From: Seison nebaliae
Lineage: Eukaryota; Rotifera; Pararotatoria; Seisonacea; Seisonidae
Reading direction: 5' to 3'
Length of the DNA: 52,928 nucleotides
Assembly: GCA_023231475.1 (NCBI GenBank)
Contig: JALJEE010000800.1
Span: 1-52,928, forward strand
Below are positions 1 through 11,462 of the stretch, in pieces. Within the stretch, counting starts at the first letter, position 1. Each line of letters starts with the position of its first letter. The notes beneath the pieces were generated by a model. The model saw only the letters and a list, made by a program, of their open reading frames with translations. It did not search any database and was not told the origin of the DNA. The translations under genes were made by a program, and so were the position numbers.

Positions 1-175
1 GGTGGCAAACTGTCCACTTTTTGAGAAAAATGAGTAGATTTACATAGAAGGGTGGCGAAATCACCGAAAATACACACACAAGGTGGCAAAGTGTCCATAT
101 TCAGGGTGGCGAACTGTCCAAAATGGATAAAACAGGGTGGCAAAATATCAGGGTGGCGAAATCACCGTATACCAA
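1..175. repeat. Degenerate GGTGGC-motif short repeat cluster
   Basis: Six copies of a motif built on GGTGGC(A/G)AA start near 1, 50, 81, 104, 134 and 150. Two versions recur. One continues to ACTGTCCA (near 1 and 104, with a variant near 81). The other is GGTGGCGAAATCACC, whose GGTG and CACC ends are inverted (near 50 and 150). Spacing is irregular, about 15 to 50 bp. The cluster is cut by the left edge of the window, so it may be the end of a longer array or of a mobile element. No coding sense was found in it. Confidence 0.6.
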
Positions 176-715
176 GAAGAGATGCCGTAGATTTTACATT
201 ACTCGTTTTCTTCATCCTTCCTACGTCGTAGGATCTACCATATAAGAAACTCAAAAAATATCATTAATTTTATATTATATTTAATAAATGATTTAGTAAA
301 TTATGTTTACTGAAAGTATTGTTTCCCAGAATTTCGTTATTGATGTTAACATGATAACATGAAACAAGATGGTTTTACATGATAAATTTGATATAATGTT
401 GATTGTAACGAAAAGTTTCAAGAGTTGAATAAATAATTTAAACTTCCATCAACATTTTCTAAAAGTGAAGTAAATGAGAAAGTTTTATTGAATGAAAAGA
501 ATTAAAGAAATTAAAACATTTAAAACAGGACTTTCGGACATCTTATTAAAACTTTATTAGAAGTGGAAGAGAATTGATCTGTTTTTTTTTTCAAAGATAA
601 TCGGCAGTCACTTACAGTTGTTCTTATTCGGATTAGTTCAGTGTTGATGATTTATATGTTTGGTTAGTAGTTGCTAATCATTCAATTAATGGACTGGATA
701 AGTTAGTGAATGAAT

Positions 716-2325
716 TCAAGATCCTAATTCCATTAAGTCTTCCAAATCTCCTCGATACAAATTATAGACTTTACACAATTTATCTAAACATCGAATACGA
801 ACTAGTAGAGCATCGTTACTACTTAAGTCTCCCTGGGCTTTCAACGTCTCCATCACTTGTCGTTTCATGAGACGTTCCTTATCTGATTTATCCTCCAACA
901 TCTTACGAACTTTACTCTGAATTTCCACGATGGATGTATTGAAGACCATGGCGCGAAGTATTTGACACACCTTCTCAGCTAGATATAATATAATATTGAG
1001 TTTATATTCTTTTCTAATTAATTTTAGAGATTAACCAATGAATGGTAAAGAGAGACTAAATATCGAGAACGACAATTGATAAGGATGATCTGATTCTGTA
1101 TACTTGATAACTTCGATGTCGTTGTTGTGTCCCATTCGCAGGATGGCACCTTGGTTCTCATATGAATCACAATAGTTTGGAGCGGAGAACACACAAACGA
1201 CACTAGGAAATCCTTTAAATGCTTTATAGAAGGTCACTCCACCTTGTTGTACCTGAAGTGGACAAATTAGTTGAAGTTTAAATAAATCAAATTTATTCGG
1301 AACTTGATGTGCTCGAATAATGGCTTGCAATTGATTCTTTACCAAAAATGTAGTTATTGCTCGATATGAACATACATAAGAACATCCTCTCGTTGTATTA
1401 TCAGTGAAATCATCATCTGTTACTATAGTGGCAATGGTTCCTGCGTCCGATGTTTTATCGTTCGTCAAACCATAAAATGACGGATCTTCCGGATCGCCCC
1501 AAACTAAATCACACATGGGGCCCGAACCCGGAATGTCTTCCCATCGATCTCCATTATCATCTAATTCCAATACGTCATATGGTGAAAGTAGATGTGGAGA
1601 GATACATCCATGCATACAAAAGAATTTTCGATCAACAACCGCACATAACGGCAAATGGAAGAAAGATTGAAGACATGTTTCGTAGAACTTCTCTCCATAC
1701 TTTTCACCAGCTTCGTTTGCAAACGAATAAACTTGAGTCATTTCTCGACCTTCATGATTACCTCTCATGAAAAAGATGCGTTGAGGATAATTAATTTTCA
1801 AGGACCATAAAAAGAGAATGACTTCACAACCGAATGCTCCCCTATCCACATAGTCGCCTGAGAGGAGAAGTGAAAGAGATGAGGAAATGAGAGAAAGAAG
1901 GAGAAACCTAAAAACAGATATTTGAAATCGCTAGTCTTACCTTTAATTAGATTATCGGGGAAATCTTCGCAGATACGAAATATTGTCAACAAATCATAAA
2001 ATTGACCATGAATATCACCGAAAATGTAAGTTGGTGAATTGACTTCGAGGAGGGCGGCCTCTCCTCGGAAGATTTCCGCGGCCTGCACAAGAATATAAAG
2101 TGCACATTTCAATTCCAAACGTCCTTCTTGTGCGAGATGTGAACGGAGTAGAGTCAAATTGACTTTCCCGTCAACAATCAAATCTCGTTGTGTTAATTTC
2201 TTGGAAGCAGGAATACTTTTGACGACTTTGGCATGGATGCTGGTGGAGGAAGCACGCCGATTCTGATTTTGACGTCCTACTGTCGTGGACACACTGGTAC
2301 GTGTCACTTTCTTCATACACAACAA
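716..2325 (-). CDS. Calcineurin A-like (PP2B) Ser/Thr phosphatase catalytic subunit, no autoinhibitory tail
   Basis: Exons on the minus strand are 2325..1908, 1857..1304, 1252..1036 and 978..716, giving 483 aa. Introns of 50, 51 and 57 bp were placed by homology; the 51-bp one is in frame and would otherwise add 17 residues after RAHQ. The metallophosphatase core is intact: GDIHGQ at about 103-108, GDYVDRG at 140-146, GNHE at 172-175, an HG motif (HGCISP), RAHQ and FSAPNY. After the core come a helix like the calcineurin B-binding helix and a segment aligning with the calmodulin-binding helix (VRIRCLDKLCKVY). The protein then stops, so the autoinhibitory element of typical calcineurin A is missing. 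Core motifs diverge (GNHEGR for GNHECR, HGCISP for HGGLSP). The start is the first ATG; a second Met lies three codons on. In this family the enzyme acts with calcineurin B and Ca2+/calmodulin. Confidence 0.9.
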
Positions 2326-5300
2326 GAATAATAAAATGGATTAATTTATTGAAATGAAATTCTTCGATTGTTTGACAATCAATAAGATTAAGTGAAAATG
2401 GAGTTGAACCCAAAAAAATTCATTAAAATTTCTAATTTACTATTCCGATTTTTCCATCATTAATATATTTCTCTCTATGGATGTGGTATGGAGGGGGATT
2501 GTTGATGAATAAACAATTTCATATTTCCTCCTTCTCTCAAAACCCAACTAGTATTTGACCAATCAATTATTGATTCGTTTTCCCAATTCAACTATCAAAT
2601 CGTCAAACTTTTCATCTTATTTTTGATGAGGAATTGTGATAAGGGATCCGTCTTTGTGTTTTTTTGTGATAGATTAATTCAACGAAACTGATTTCCCTAA
2701 TGAAACATCAATATGTGATTAGTAAACAGAAGATGAGAAGACAGATTTTGTTTTATTGAATCTTTCTTTATTAAGAATGAAGATGAAGAAAGTGGGATAA
2801 ATGGAAGAGATTTCTCCGTCCATCAAGCACGTAGCAATGTTAATAATCGAACTTAATATGAACGGGAAAAATTAAGTAGTATCATATTGGATATTGATGG
2901 AATTCATCATGATTATTAAGTCTTCGTCTTCTAAGGAGGATTGGAGTTGAATGACGATTAATATTCTTCCTCATCCTTTTTAGGAGTGAGTCGAGAAGAA
3001 CAAACAGAAAGCACAATATTACTTTGCTTTATTCACTTCTTCACTTTGACATCAGATGAAGTCGGAGAAGAGAATCGAATCCATTTTCCCTCCAATAAAT
3101 ATGAGAAGTGGATATGAGAGCCTGTTGGAATGGTAGTCGGTTGTAAGATGGATCTGAGAGTAGGCTAAATAGAAGTAATAAGTTGAAATGATTCATATAA
3201 ATGAATTAGAATGAAATATTATTTTCATTTTCTATTCATATTTGTTGCTTCTTCTGATTCTTTCTCATTCCATCGACAAAAGAAGGAGATGAAGAAATCG
3301 GATAATCGTTCGTCCCATCTATTTGAATAGATATTTGATATTCTAATAAACGTTATGGTGATCGCTGTTTGCTAAACATCTTCTCGTCTCACAGAGGAGA
3401 CATCATCGTCCGAAACTACTAAATGATTCCACACGAAATGATAAGTCGTCGACCTGTCTTTCTTCTTCATATTTATTAGTTATTCATCTACTTATTCATA
3501 TTCGATCGTATCCTGAGAAAATCAGCACTTCTACTCATCCCGAGAATGGAAGAGGGAGGGGGGGGAGGAAGACGATTCGAGAATAAGTGTTGGTGTTGAT
3601 TATTCGCATATCCGGAAAATTATTCGGTAACTATTGTTTCGAATGGAAATTTTTAGTATTATCATATCTGATAAATGTGAACGTATGGAAGTGATAGTCA
3701 GTCAGAAAGCAGAATTGAATGTTTATTTCCCCTTATCCTCACCTCACTGAGAGGTAGTTGCTAATAAATAAAGTAATTATTTCGAAATAAGGAGAAAATT
3801 AAACGGTAATCGTCATTCTCCACTCGGCTAATATGTTCTTACTCTATTCATCTATTAATATTTATGACGACGAAGTGAAAAGGAAGAAAAATGAAATTAT
3901 TAATGTGGAAAGACTAATAGATTAATTATCCCTTCTGAAACGACCGTGAGTATATCCCATTGACTGCCATGTTCAGGTGTTGTGAGGCGTGAAATAAGAA
4001 GAAGTTAGTTAAAAATTACTAATTCGTTTTTGTTAGTTGAAGAAAAGGACTACTTCTCGAAATTAGTAGTTGAATTTAATTGAATTCTATCGAATCACAT
4101 CTCGAAAAGTACATTCTACATCCTCACTTTCGACACCTACACCCCCTCTCTTCTTAACTCGATCATATAACTAACTTAGTAATATAAAAAATTTTAATTG
4201 TTCAACATAGTGAATGCACGATGTCGGACGCAACTCCTCTCCCCCACAATGGGCGAAAGAAAATTTAAAGTTGTTATCGCATTTCCCCCTCGTTTTTTTT
4301 TCTCGAAGAATGATATGCGGCTTCAATCCAATTCATTTCATTCGTTCGATCGATCTCTTGACAAACATTATTTATTCGCTTCTTCATATTTATCACAAAC
4401 TAAACTTTTGTTGTGAACGTATTGCTAACTAATTGTGAGGTTCCCTACTAATCACAATAAGAAGTAAAGCGATAAAGATTACGATGGGGTTGTTATTCAC
4501 GAAAAGAAAGAGGAGGAACACAATGGAAGGAAATGAGTTCAACTCTTTCTTTTGATTTGATAATTGATAAATTCAATACGGCCACTTGGTGTATGTTAGC
4601 GATGAGGGCGACGAATACCCTTCTATGTATAACTACGCGTATGTAAGAGAGATATGACTATCCGCTGAAAGTGAGACCGAGTTATTTCTAAACGTACAAA
4701 GACTCGTCTACTTTTAGAGGATCGTTGCAAATCACTTGAATTACAGCTACAAGCAAATACCAACATCTAATGATGATGAATGATTAAGAACAATGAATGC
4801 CGGCCTCAAACTACTTCGATAACCATGTGTGTATGTGTGTGAATATATCGACATATAGACACACATACCCACATCCATATATCAACATTTCCACTTTCTT
4901 ATTTACTTTTCTTTTGTGCGGAGGATGTGTTGTTGTCATTAGGAACGACGTCGACAAGATACTCAAATTAACGTATAATTTTTTTTCTTCCTTTCTCATA
5001 ATCACTAATTGTTGGTAATGTTTCACTCTCACCCCGTCATCCTTTACCTTTCTCAATTCAATCGTCATTCCTCCAATTATAGTTCTTCCTAAATACACTT
5101 ACATTATCGCACTAATCTAAGAGATGCTTCCAATTAGTTAGTGATATATTAAGAAACGAGACGTCTATTGTAATTTAGAATGGATTAATTCCCTTCTGAA
5201 AGAAATGCCAATCGATTCCATCCATCTCCATCATTATGTCTTTTCCATTTCTCCTAATTAAATTTAGACAAAAAAATCGTTTGACTAATCCGTTTGTTTT

Positions 5301-5651
5301 AGTGAACTCTTCTTCTTCCTAATTCTCTCAATTCATTCACTAGTTCAAGTACCAAAACAACCACTAAAAAAGTACTAGAACTTTCAATCCCATCTCTCAT
5401 TCTTTTTTCTTCAACTTCTCTCATCGATTCTCTTCTCGATTCCAATTCCATTCCATTCTGTTCACTTCACTCATCAACAACATATCATCGAAATTAATCG
5501 ATTTAATTACTCTATAACTATTTCTCACTGTTATGCCACATCTGTAACCACATCGAATATTGATCAAAATTAATATATTTCCCATTCTCCATTCTTTTCC
5601 AGAAGTATTTCTCTTCTCTCCTTTCTCTTCGATAAATAGTCAACCAAATCA
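2326..5651. other. Intergenic region between divergent phosphatase and nuclear receptor genes
   Basis: About 3.3 kb between two divergently transcribed genes. I see no exon-like stretch, RNA gene or mobile-element protein. Short ORFs here are AT-rich or low-complexity and have no recognisable domain. A short G-rich run lies near 3552-3567. The region presumably holds promoters and enhancers of the receptor gene, but I could not assign specific sites. Confidence 0.6.
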
Positions 5652-6764
5652 ATGGAACGAAAATTAAATAACAGTACCAACTCGACGAATGGTCGAATTC
5701 TATTCGATGTTCCATGTAAAGTTTGTTCTGATCATTCGTCAGGAAAACATTATGGAATTTTCGCGTGTGACGGGTTTCCTTTCAAATTCTCTTACTTTAT
5801 TCTCATCTTCTTCTATTTTTGGTTAGTTGTGCCGGATTCTTTAAACGAAGTATTCGACGCAATCGGCAATATATCTGTAAGAATACAGGAATCGTTTCTA
5901 AGTCCACGTCTCATCTTTGTACGATCGATAAAGTTCATCGGAATCAATGTCGATCATGTCGCTTACAACGATGTATCCAAGTTGGAATGAACAAAGACGG
6001 TTTGCTAATCTCACTCCACCAATTCTCCACCAATCACTTCTTTCCTTTATCTCTTCTCATTTGCAGCCGTCCAACATGAACGTGGTCCAAGAAATTCGAC
6101 GATTCGTCGTCAAATGGCTTTGCTGATGAATAACTCGTCGAACAATCATTTACAATCAAGTCTACATCAAAAACCATTAGGAAATAATTCGATAAACAAA
6201 TCAACGATATATTCCACACAAAATCTGTCGAGTAACATCGATTCTTCTCATCTTCATTCTCCAGTTGACAAAGTCGATCAAATGAAATTGGCAAACAACT
6301 TCTTCAAACTATTCAGTCAAACTCTGTCGAACAAACGACAAATTAAAGACGAAAAATTATTATCCTCTTGCTCCTCCTCCACATCTTCAACATCCTCACG
6401 ATCGTCACTTCCTCAGAACCATACGAACGGAAATGACAATGAACTTATTCAAAATATTAATCCCGAATCACCAAAATTAATGACGAATAATGACGAAGTC
6501 TATAGGAAAAAACCGATAGCTTTCGACAACAAGATCAACTTGGCAACCATGTTGCTCACGCTCTATAAATTGAACGGTGATAATCATGATGGTAATTCCA
6601 TCAAAATCGATACTATGAGAAAACACAAGTTTAATGATGAAATAGTGGACGACGAAAGATTTAAAGAGAAACGATTGAAAGTCGAACATCTGGAACCGGA
6701 CGATGAGAAGAGGAAGAAGAAGAAAAATGTTTCTTCCTTCACCATCATGGCACTCACATCATAG
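5652..6764 (+). CDS. tll: Tailless-type (NR2E) nuclear receptor, DNA-binding part only
   Basis: Exons 5652..5773, 5827..5999 and 6067..6764 give 330 aa. Introns of 53 and 67 bp interrupt the DNA-binding domain just after ACDG and after MNKD. The two zinc fingers read [15 protein letters not shown] and [19 protein letters not shown], followed by the NR2E signature [16 protein letters not shown] created across the second splice. These features identify a Tailless/TLX orthologue, a transcriptional regulator of anterior and neural development in other animals. The loop before the second finger is about five residues longer than in TLX. The rest (about residues 120-330) is Ser/Asn/Lys-rich and ends in a basic stretch; I find no ligand-binding domain or AF-2 helix there. 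A polyadenylation-like AATAAA lies at 6903-6908. Confidence 0.9.
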
Positions 6765-7270
6765 AACAGGAATTATGTTCCTTTATTTATTCTTATTATC
6801 AAACGACTACAATTATCATTATTATTATTATTATTCATTTTATTATCATACTCATTTCCATTATTTCATTAATTTTCATCCAAATTTAATTTATGTAAAA
6901 ATAATAAATATATTTCTCATCTAATTCCAATTAACTTGTTCATTAATTTTATTTCATTACCAGTTAATAATTGTCAGAAAGAAGTTCGTCGAGAAATTGT
7001 TTCATCAACTATCTCGTCATCATAAAATCGATAATCGATCAATTAATTTCCTCATTTCTCTTCGTGTTGTTTAGGGAGGCAATTGATATAAAATAAATTT
7101 AATGTTCACAATTTCCAAAATTGATCTGAAATCGATCATTCATTAAATAATTGTCAATCTACTGAACAATCAACACCACACTCATTGACAACATTCTTTA
7201 TGATGGTCATACAAATCTCGCTCGTCAATTCACCAAACTGCGTTAATTGGACAATTGTTTCTCCGTTAGA
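6765..7270. other. Convergent intergenic spacer
   Basis: AT-rich 3' flank shared by the convergent receptor and ClpX genes. It contains AATAAA at 6903-6908, the likely poly(A) signal of the receptor. No ligand-binding-domain exon of the receptor could be found here. Confidence 0.6.
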
Positions 7271-8626
7271 TTAATCCGATTTATTTACATTATCGAAGTT
7301 GATTGAGGAAACATCTCGTACATTTTCTGCTGTGATCGTCAATGAATTGGCATTCGATAGATTTGGAGCTTGAAACATCGGTTCCAGTAGAATCTCCTCC
7401 AGAACTGAACGTAAACCCCTCGCTCCGAGATTTTTTTTCTAACGGAAAATTATCATATTAATTTGAATTTAGAAAATTCTTCTAACTTTTGCTTCTTTCA
7501 CAATCGCATCAAGTGCTCCATCTGTTATGTTTAATTTGATTAAATCGAGATCGAATAAATGTTCGAATTGAAGAATATAAGAATTTTTCGTTTCTTTTAA
7601 GATCTGTTTCAACATCTTCTCGTCGAGAGAATGGAAAGTAATGATTACTGGCATCCGACCAATAAATTCGGGTATCATTCCGTATGAAATTAAATCTTTT
7701 GCATCAACTTTATCTCGAATAAGATCCAATTCTATATGATCATTAGTTAGTACAACCGATGAATCGTCGTGATGATTTGGACGGAAACCGATTGTTGCAG
7801 CTTTCGTTCTCTTCCTCACCATTTTTTCTATCCCTACGAATGCTCCCGATCCAATAAACAGAATGTTTGTCGTGTCAATCAAAATCGGTTCAGTACGGAA
7901 ACGACTTATACTGGCCCCTGATTCTGCTAACGGTACAATCGTTCCCTCCAATAATTTTAGGAGACTTTGCTGAACACCTTCACCTGACACATCTTTAGTG
8001 TGCATACCATCCGCATGTGATTGAACTGCTGCAAGTTTATCTATTTCATCTAAAAAAACTATTCCTTTCTCACATCGCTCAACATTTCCATCGGAATTTT
8101 TGAATAATTTTCCAATGATACTTTCAATATCTTCACCAACATATCCCGCTTGTGTCAATGTAGTACAATCACAAATAACAAATGGTACGTCTAGAACTTT
8201 GGCTATTGTTTTAGCTAATAAAGTTTTCCCCGTTCCACTCGGCCCCACCAACAGAATATTACTCTTCTCAATCACTAAATCTTCATCGTCCTCTCCTAAT
8301 ACTATATCTGCCGTACTATTACTACTCGTAGGAGGAGGAGGAGGAGGAGGAATGGTTTGTTCACTTGCTTTAAATTTTTTTAAATTCTCAGTCAATTTAT
8401 CATCGAAAGTATAAAATGGTTCGATGTCGTTACCTCCCCTATTATTACCATTATCGATATCGGAAGAAAAATATCGATGATTTATCATTCGATTCTCCCT
8501 AAGGAAGGAAGTTGTAAATTTAGGAAGAGGAAAATTCCTTTGTTTCCTATTGTGAAGTGAAATAATTCCTGGGAAATTTAATATTCTGCTCACTTTGGGA
8601 GAATGTGTTAGAAGTTGACTGAACAT
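7271..8626 (-). CDS. CLPX: Mitochondrial ClpX-type AAA+ unfoldase, short form
   Basis: Exons 8626..7487 and 7438..7271 (48-bp intron) give 435 aa. The N-terminus is rich in Arg and Ser with few acidic residues, consistent with a mitochondrial presequence. The AAA+ module shows Walker A GPSGTGKT at 128-135, pore loop GYVGED at 161-166, Walker B FLDEIDK at 191-197, an IGF tripeptide at 279-281 (the ClpP-docking loop of the family) and sensor-2 GARGLRS in the second exon. In the family the hexamer unfolds proteins for ClpP in the mitochondrial matrix. Two things are absent: the N-terminal zinc-binding domain and the YVIGQ block that normally precedes the Walker A region. In their place is a Pro- and Ser-rich linker. 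It is about 200 aa shorter than human CLPX. The CDS starts divergently from the PLP-enzyme gene. Confidence 0.92.
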
Positions 8627-9398
8627 TATGTTAAAACTAGAAGTAAATAATAAGACGAGAATAAACTAAAAGAAATAGAACAAAAACTAAATTAAGGAAG
8701 GACAAGACGAAATGTTCTATTTTATGGATTTGGATTTTCCCTCAAATTTTGTCAATGAACTAATTCCCTCAATATGATAATTTAATTAACCATTTCTTCA
8801 TTTGACAAATAACAGAGATGTAGTTTGAATATGTACTCGTACATATGGAAATATTTTAATTAATTATTCCCTTCTACAAATAAAGTTGATGTGATATATA
8901 TAAAAATAAAATTATATTTTACTCTCTCAAATTTTTCTTATTTGTTAGACAAATTTCTCAGCTTCGCTCTCCTTCCTCACTAATTCGAAGTCCTTTGAAA
9001 ATTGGATGAAACACTTTATTTCTTGTTTCGAGCTGTTCGAATGAGCCCGAATAAAATTTAGTTTTTTAGAACTAAATTTTTTGAATCCGTATTTAACAAA
9101 AACTATTTTATAAAAATTTTATACTTTTCGTCAGAGATGTGTTATTCGAAAAATGTTCATATCAGTTTCTGGAACAGAGTTGAAATAATTATTTTTATTT
9201 AAATAAAAAGTGGGTGCGATTATTTAAATAAATTTATTTAGAAGATTGTACCGTTATTACCGATCTGAGCAATGTTTTATGGAGTTGTATGAAATATCTT
9301 TTTTTTTAAACACAGATCCAAAAAATTTTGTTGTAAAAACTATAAAGTTCGTCTAAATCTTTTCCCACTCATCATTTTACAATTAAATTTTTCAATGA
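8627..9398. promoter_or_regulatory. Divergent spacer, probable shared promoter region (ClpX / PLP enzyme)
   Basis: 772 bp separate the start codons of two divergently transcribed genes, so both promoters must lie here. The sequence is AT-rich and has many T-runs and a hairpin at 9054-9079. No specific TATA or factor site could be assigned with confidence. Confidence 0.4.
9054..9079. repeat. Perfect 10-bp inverted repeat with 6-nt loop
   Basis: AAATTTAGTT at 9054-9063 pairs exactly with AACTAAATTT at 9070-9079 around TTTTAG. It lies in the intergenic spacer upstream of the PLP-enzyme gene. In an AT-rich genome it may be chance. Confidence 0.55.
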
Positions 9399-11029
9399 AT
9401 GGAGCAAACTTCGAAAAATGTTAATCGAGATTTCGGTTCATTTTATGCATCGAATGTCTACGAATTAGTTACGAAGAAAGATTATGTTCCTCCCGATTGG
9501 CCATATTGGTCTTGGGCGTTGGATGAGATGTCGAAATTGGAAGATTTTCAGTGTTTACAACATAATTTCTTGTTAAAAGTTATTTTTAAAATTATTGTCT
9601 GTTTCTCATCTTTCTTCTTTCTGTAGAAACCATTAATTTTCTTGAATCATGGTGCTTTCGGAGCAACATTGAAATTACTTTTAGAATATAACCAAGTTTC
9701 ATTCAAATTGTTTACATTAATTAATTATGTTTGTTTCTATAGAAATTGGAGATTTTAGTTGAAGAGAATCCTCCATATTTCTTCGATTATATTTACTTCC
9801 CATTGTACGTGGACGTGTTGCGAGAGATCGCTAGCTTCGTCAGTTAGAGTATGTCCATATGTTCCCCTTCACTCATTTGACATAACCTCCATAGATTGTT
9901 TACCAACACAATTATTGCCCATAGAAAATGTAACATATGGACTAAATGTGATATTATCAAATCATTTGACTAAATTTGATAAAATTGTTTACTTCAATTT
10001 GACATATGGTTCATTCGATCAACTTCAGTCATCTAACAACTCTTCACGTTTAGGTGCAACCAAAAAAATTTTACGACAACTAAAAAAAGAAAGAGAATTG
10101 GAACTCGTTCAAATCGACTTGAGTGTCCCACTGAAGTGTAACGATATCATATCAACATTTGAACGACACTTTCCCGGAAATGTTAAACTTGTCATTTTAG
10201 ATCATATTTTTAGTAATACACCATATGTCGTGCCTGTCAATCAATTGAGTGAAATTGCGAAAAGGTTTTCCGTTTGATGATTTAAAAAATAATTTCTTAT
10301 ATAATATTTTTTAATAGGAAAGGATGTAAATATGTGTTGGTGGATGGGGCGCATGCAATCGGACAAATTCCGTTAGATTTATCGGCATCTAATGAAAAAC
10401 AGGATTTCACTCGAGAAAATTATAAATATATAATAAATTCTTGTTCAATAAATTTCTATTTGACGAACCTCCACAAATGGATGTGTTGTATGAATGGTTC
10501 GGCTATATTGTGGCACAATAATGACGAGAAGAATGGGGGAACCAAACTTCTCAAACCATTAATTCATTCGCATGGTGGGGATAACGAAGATTTGATCAGT
10601 CAATTCTCTTGGAAAGGATTGGGAACATTAACTCCATTTTTGTCATCCAAACTCATTTTTTATCTTCTCAATAATAATTCGGAAATATCAACAAAGTGGT
10701 TCGACGAACAGAAAAAATTGACGGATAACTTTTTGAATGTAGTGAAATTAGACAAATATGAATTAATCGGTTCGGAACAACATTTACCATCGATGATCAC
10801 GTTTCGTGTTTCGAGATCATTAGAAGATTTTATAAAAAGTAAAATGAACGGTATAATGGATTATTCAACAGCAGAATATCTGCAAAATTCTCTTCTCAAA
10901 ATATTTCGTTTGTCTGTTCCGGTGAAGTGTATCGATTCGAAAATTTATGTTCGAGTTTCGCTTCACTTCTATAACTCGCAATATGAATATATGAGATTAC
11001 TAGAGATCTTAAGAAGTTTAGTCATTTAA
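9399..11029 (+). CDS. Isopenicillin N epimerase-like PLP enzyme (class V aminotransferase fold)
   Basis: Exons 9399..9578, 9627..9695, 9743..9842, 9895..10264 and 10318..11029 give 476 aa; every junction keeps frame. The opening FLNHGAFG, ENPPYFFD and VTYGLNVIL motifs match the CefD-like family within class V aminotransferases. The PLP-aspartate motif VDGAHA lies near residue 248, and the Schiff-base lysine is K293 in NLHKW, followed by the family's GSAILW block. These key residues are intact, so an active enzyme is likely. The substrate cannot be read from sequence: relatives act as epimerases, cysteine/sulfoxide lyases or desulfhydrases. I first considered kynureninase, but the FLNHGAFG and HKW...GSA blocks fit the epimerase-like branch better. 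The stop codon lies inside the tail of the opposite-strand gene. Confidence 0.87.
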
Positions 11030-11462
11030 GAAACATGGCCGTACGATCCCCAATATTCAATTGTTTCAACGTCTTCTTATACTCCGACGGTTTACTACCA
11101 TACATCTTACATGGCACATCAGATGTATATAACGATAATTTTTTCATAGTGAAATCATTCATAAATTTTTGTTTTTCTATTGGAGTTAATGTCTTTGAAA
11201 TTTTCATTAAAATCTTCTTCAATAATCCTTCTAATGTTTCCGCTGAGGGAACGATAAAAATATAACGTTTCCCATTAAATATCCGAATGGCGACTTGTAA
11301 TGTCTCTGGTGTGGATAGTTGTCCAATCTCTGGTAAGAGAGCAATGGAGTGCTTCGCATTACCTGATGTTAATCTAAACTCTCATCATACGATGAAGATA
11401 GATAAAAGATAAAATGATAAGATAAACCTAATATTTCCCAATTTTGTTGACGTAGTTGTCAT
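11022..11462 (-). CDS. Unidentified small conserved-looking protein (128 aa)
   Basis: Exons 11462..11428 and 11373..11022, with a 54-bp GTT...TAG intron, give 128 aa in frame. The product starts MTTTSTKLGNIRLTSGNAKH. It has a hydrophobic/basic core (LQVAIRIFNGKRYIFIVPS) followed by a Leu/Lys-rich helix, and ends NIGDRTAMFLK. The alternation of beta-like and helical segments faintly recalls a ubiquitin-like or doublecortin-like fold, but I do not recognise the family and assign no function. No signal peptide or membrane segment is visible. Its last 8 bp overlap the end of the PLP-enzyme CDS, and its start lies 298 bp from the CIA30 gene on the other strand. Confidence 0.7.

Noticed and set aside
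9399-11029. Kynureninase
   Set aside because: The fold is similar, but the FLNHGAFG opening, the ENPPYFFD block and the NLHKW...GSAILW block fit the isopenicillin N epimerase-like family better.
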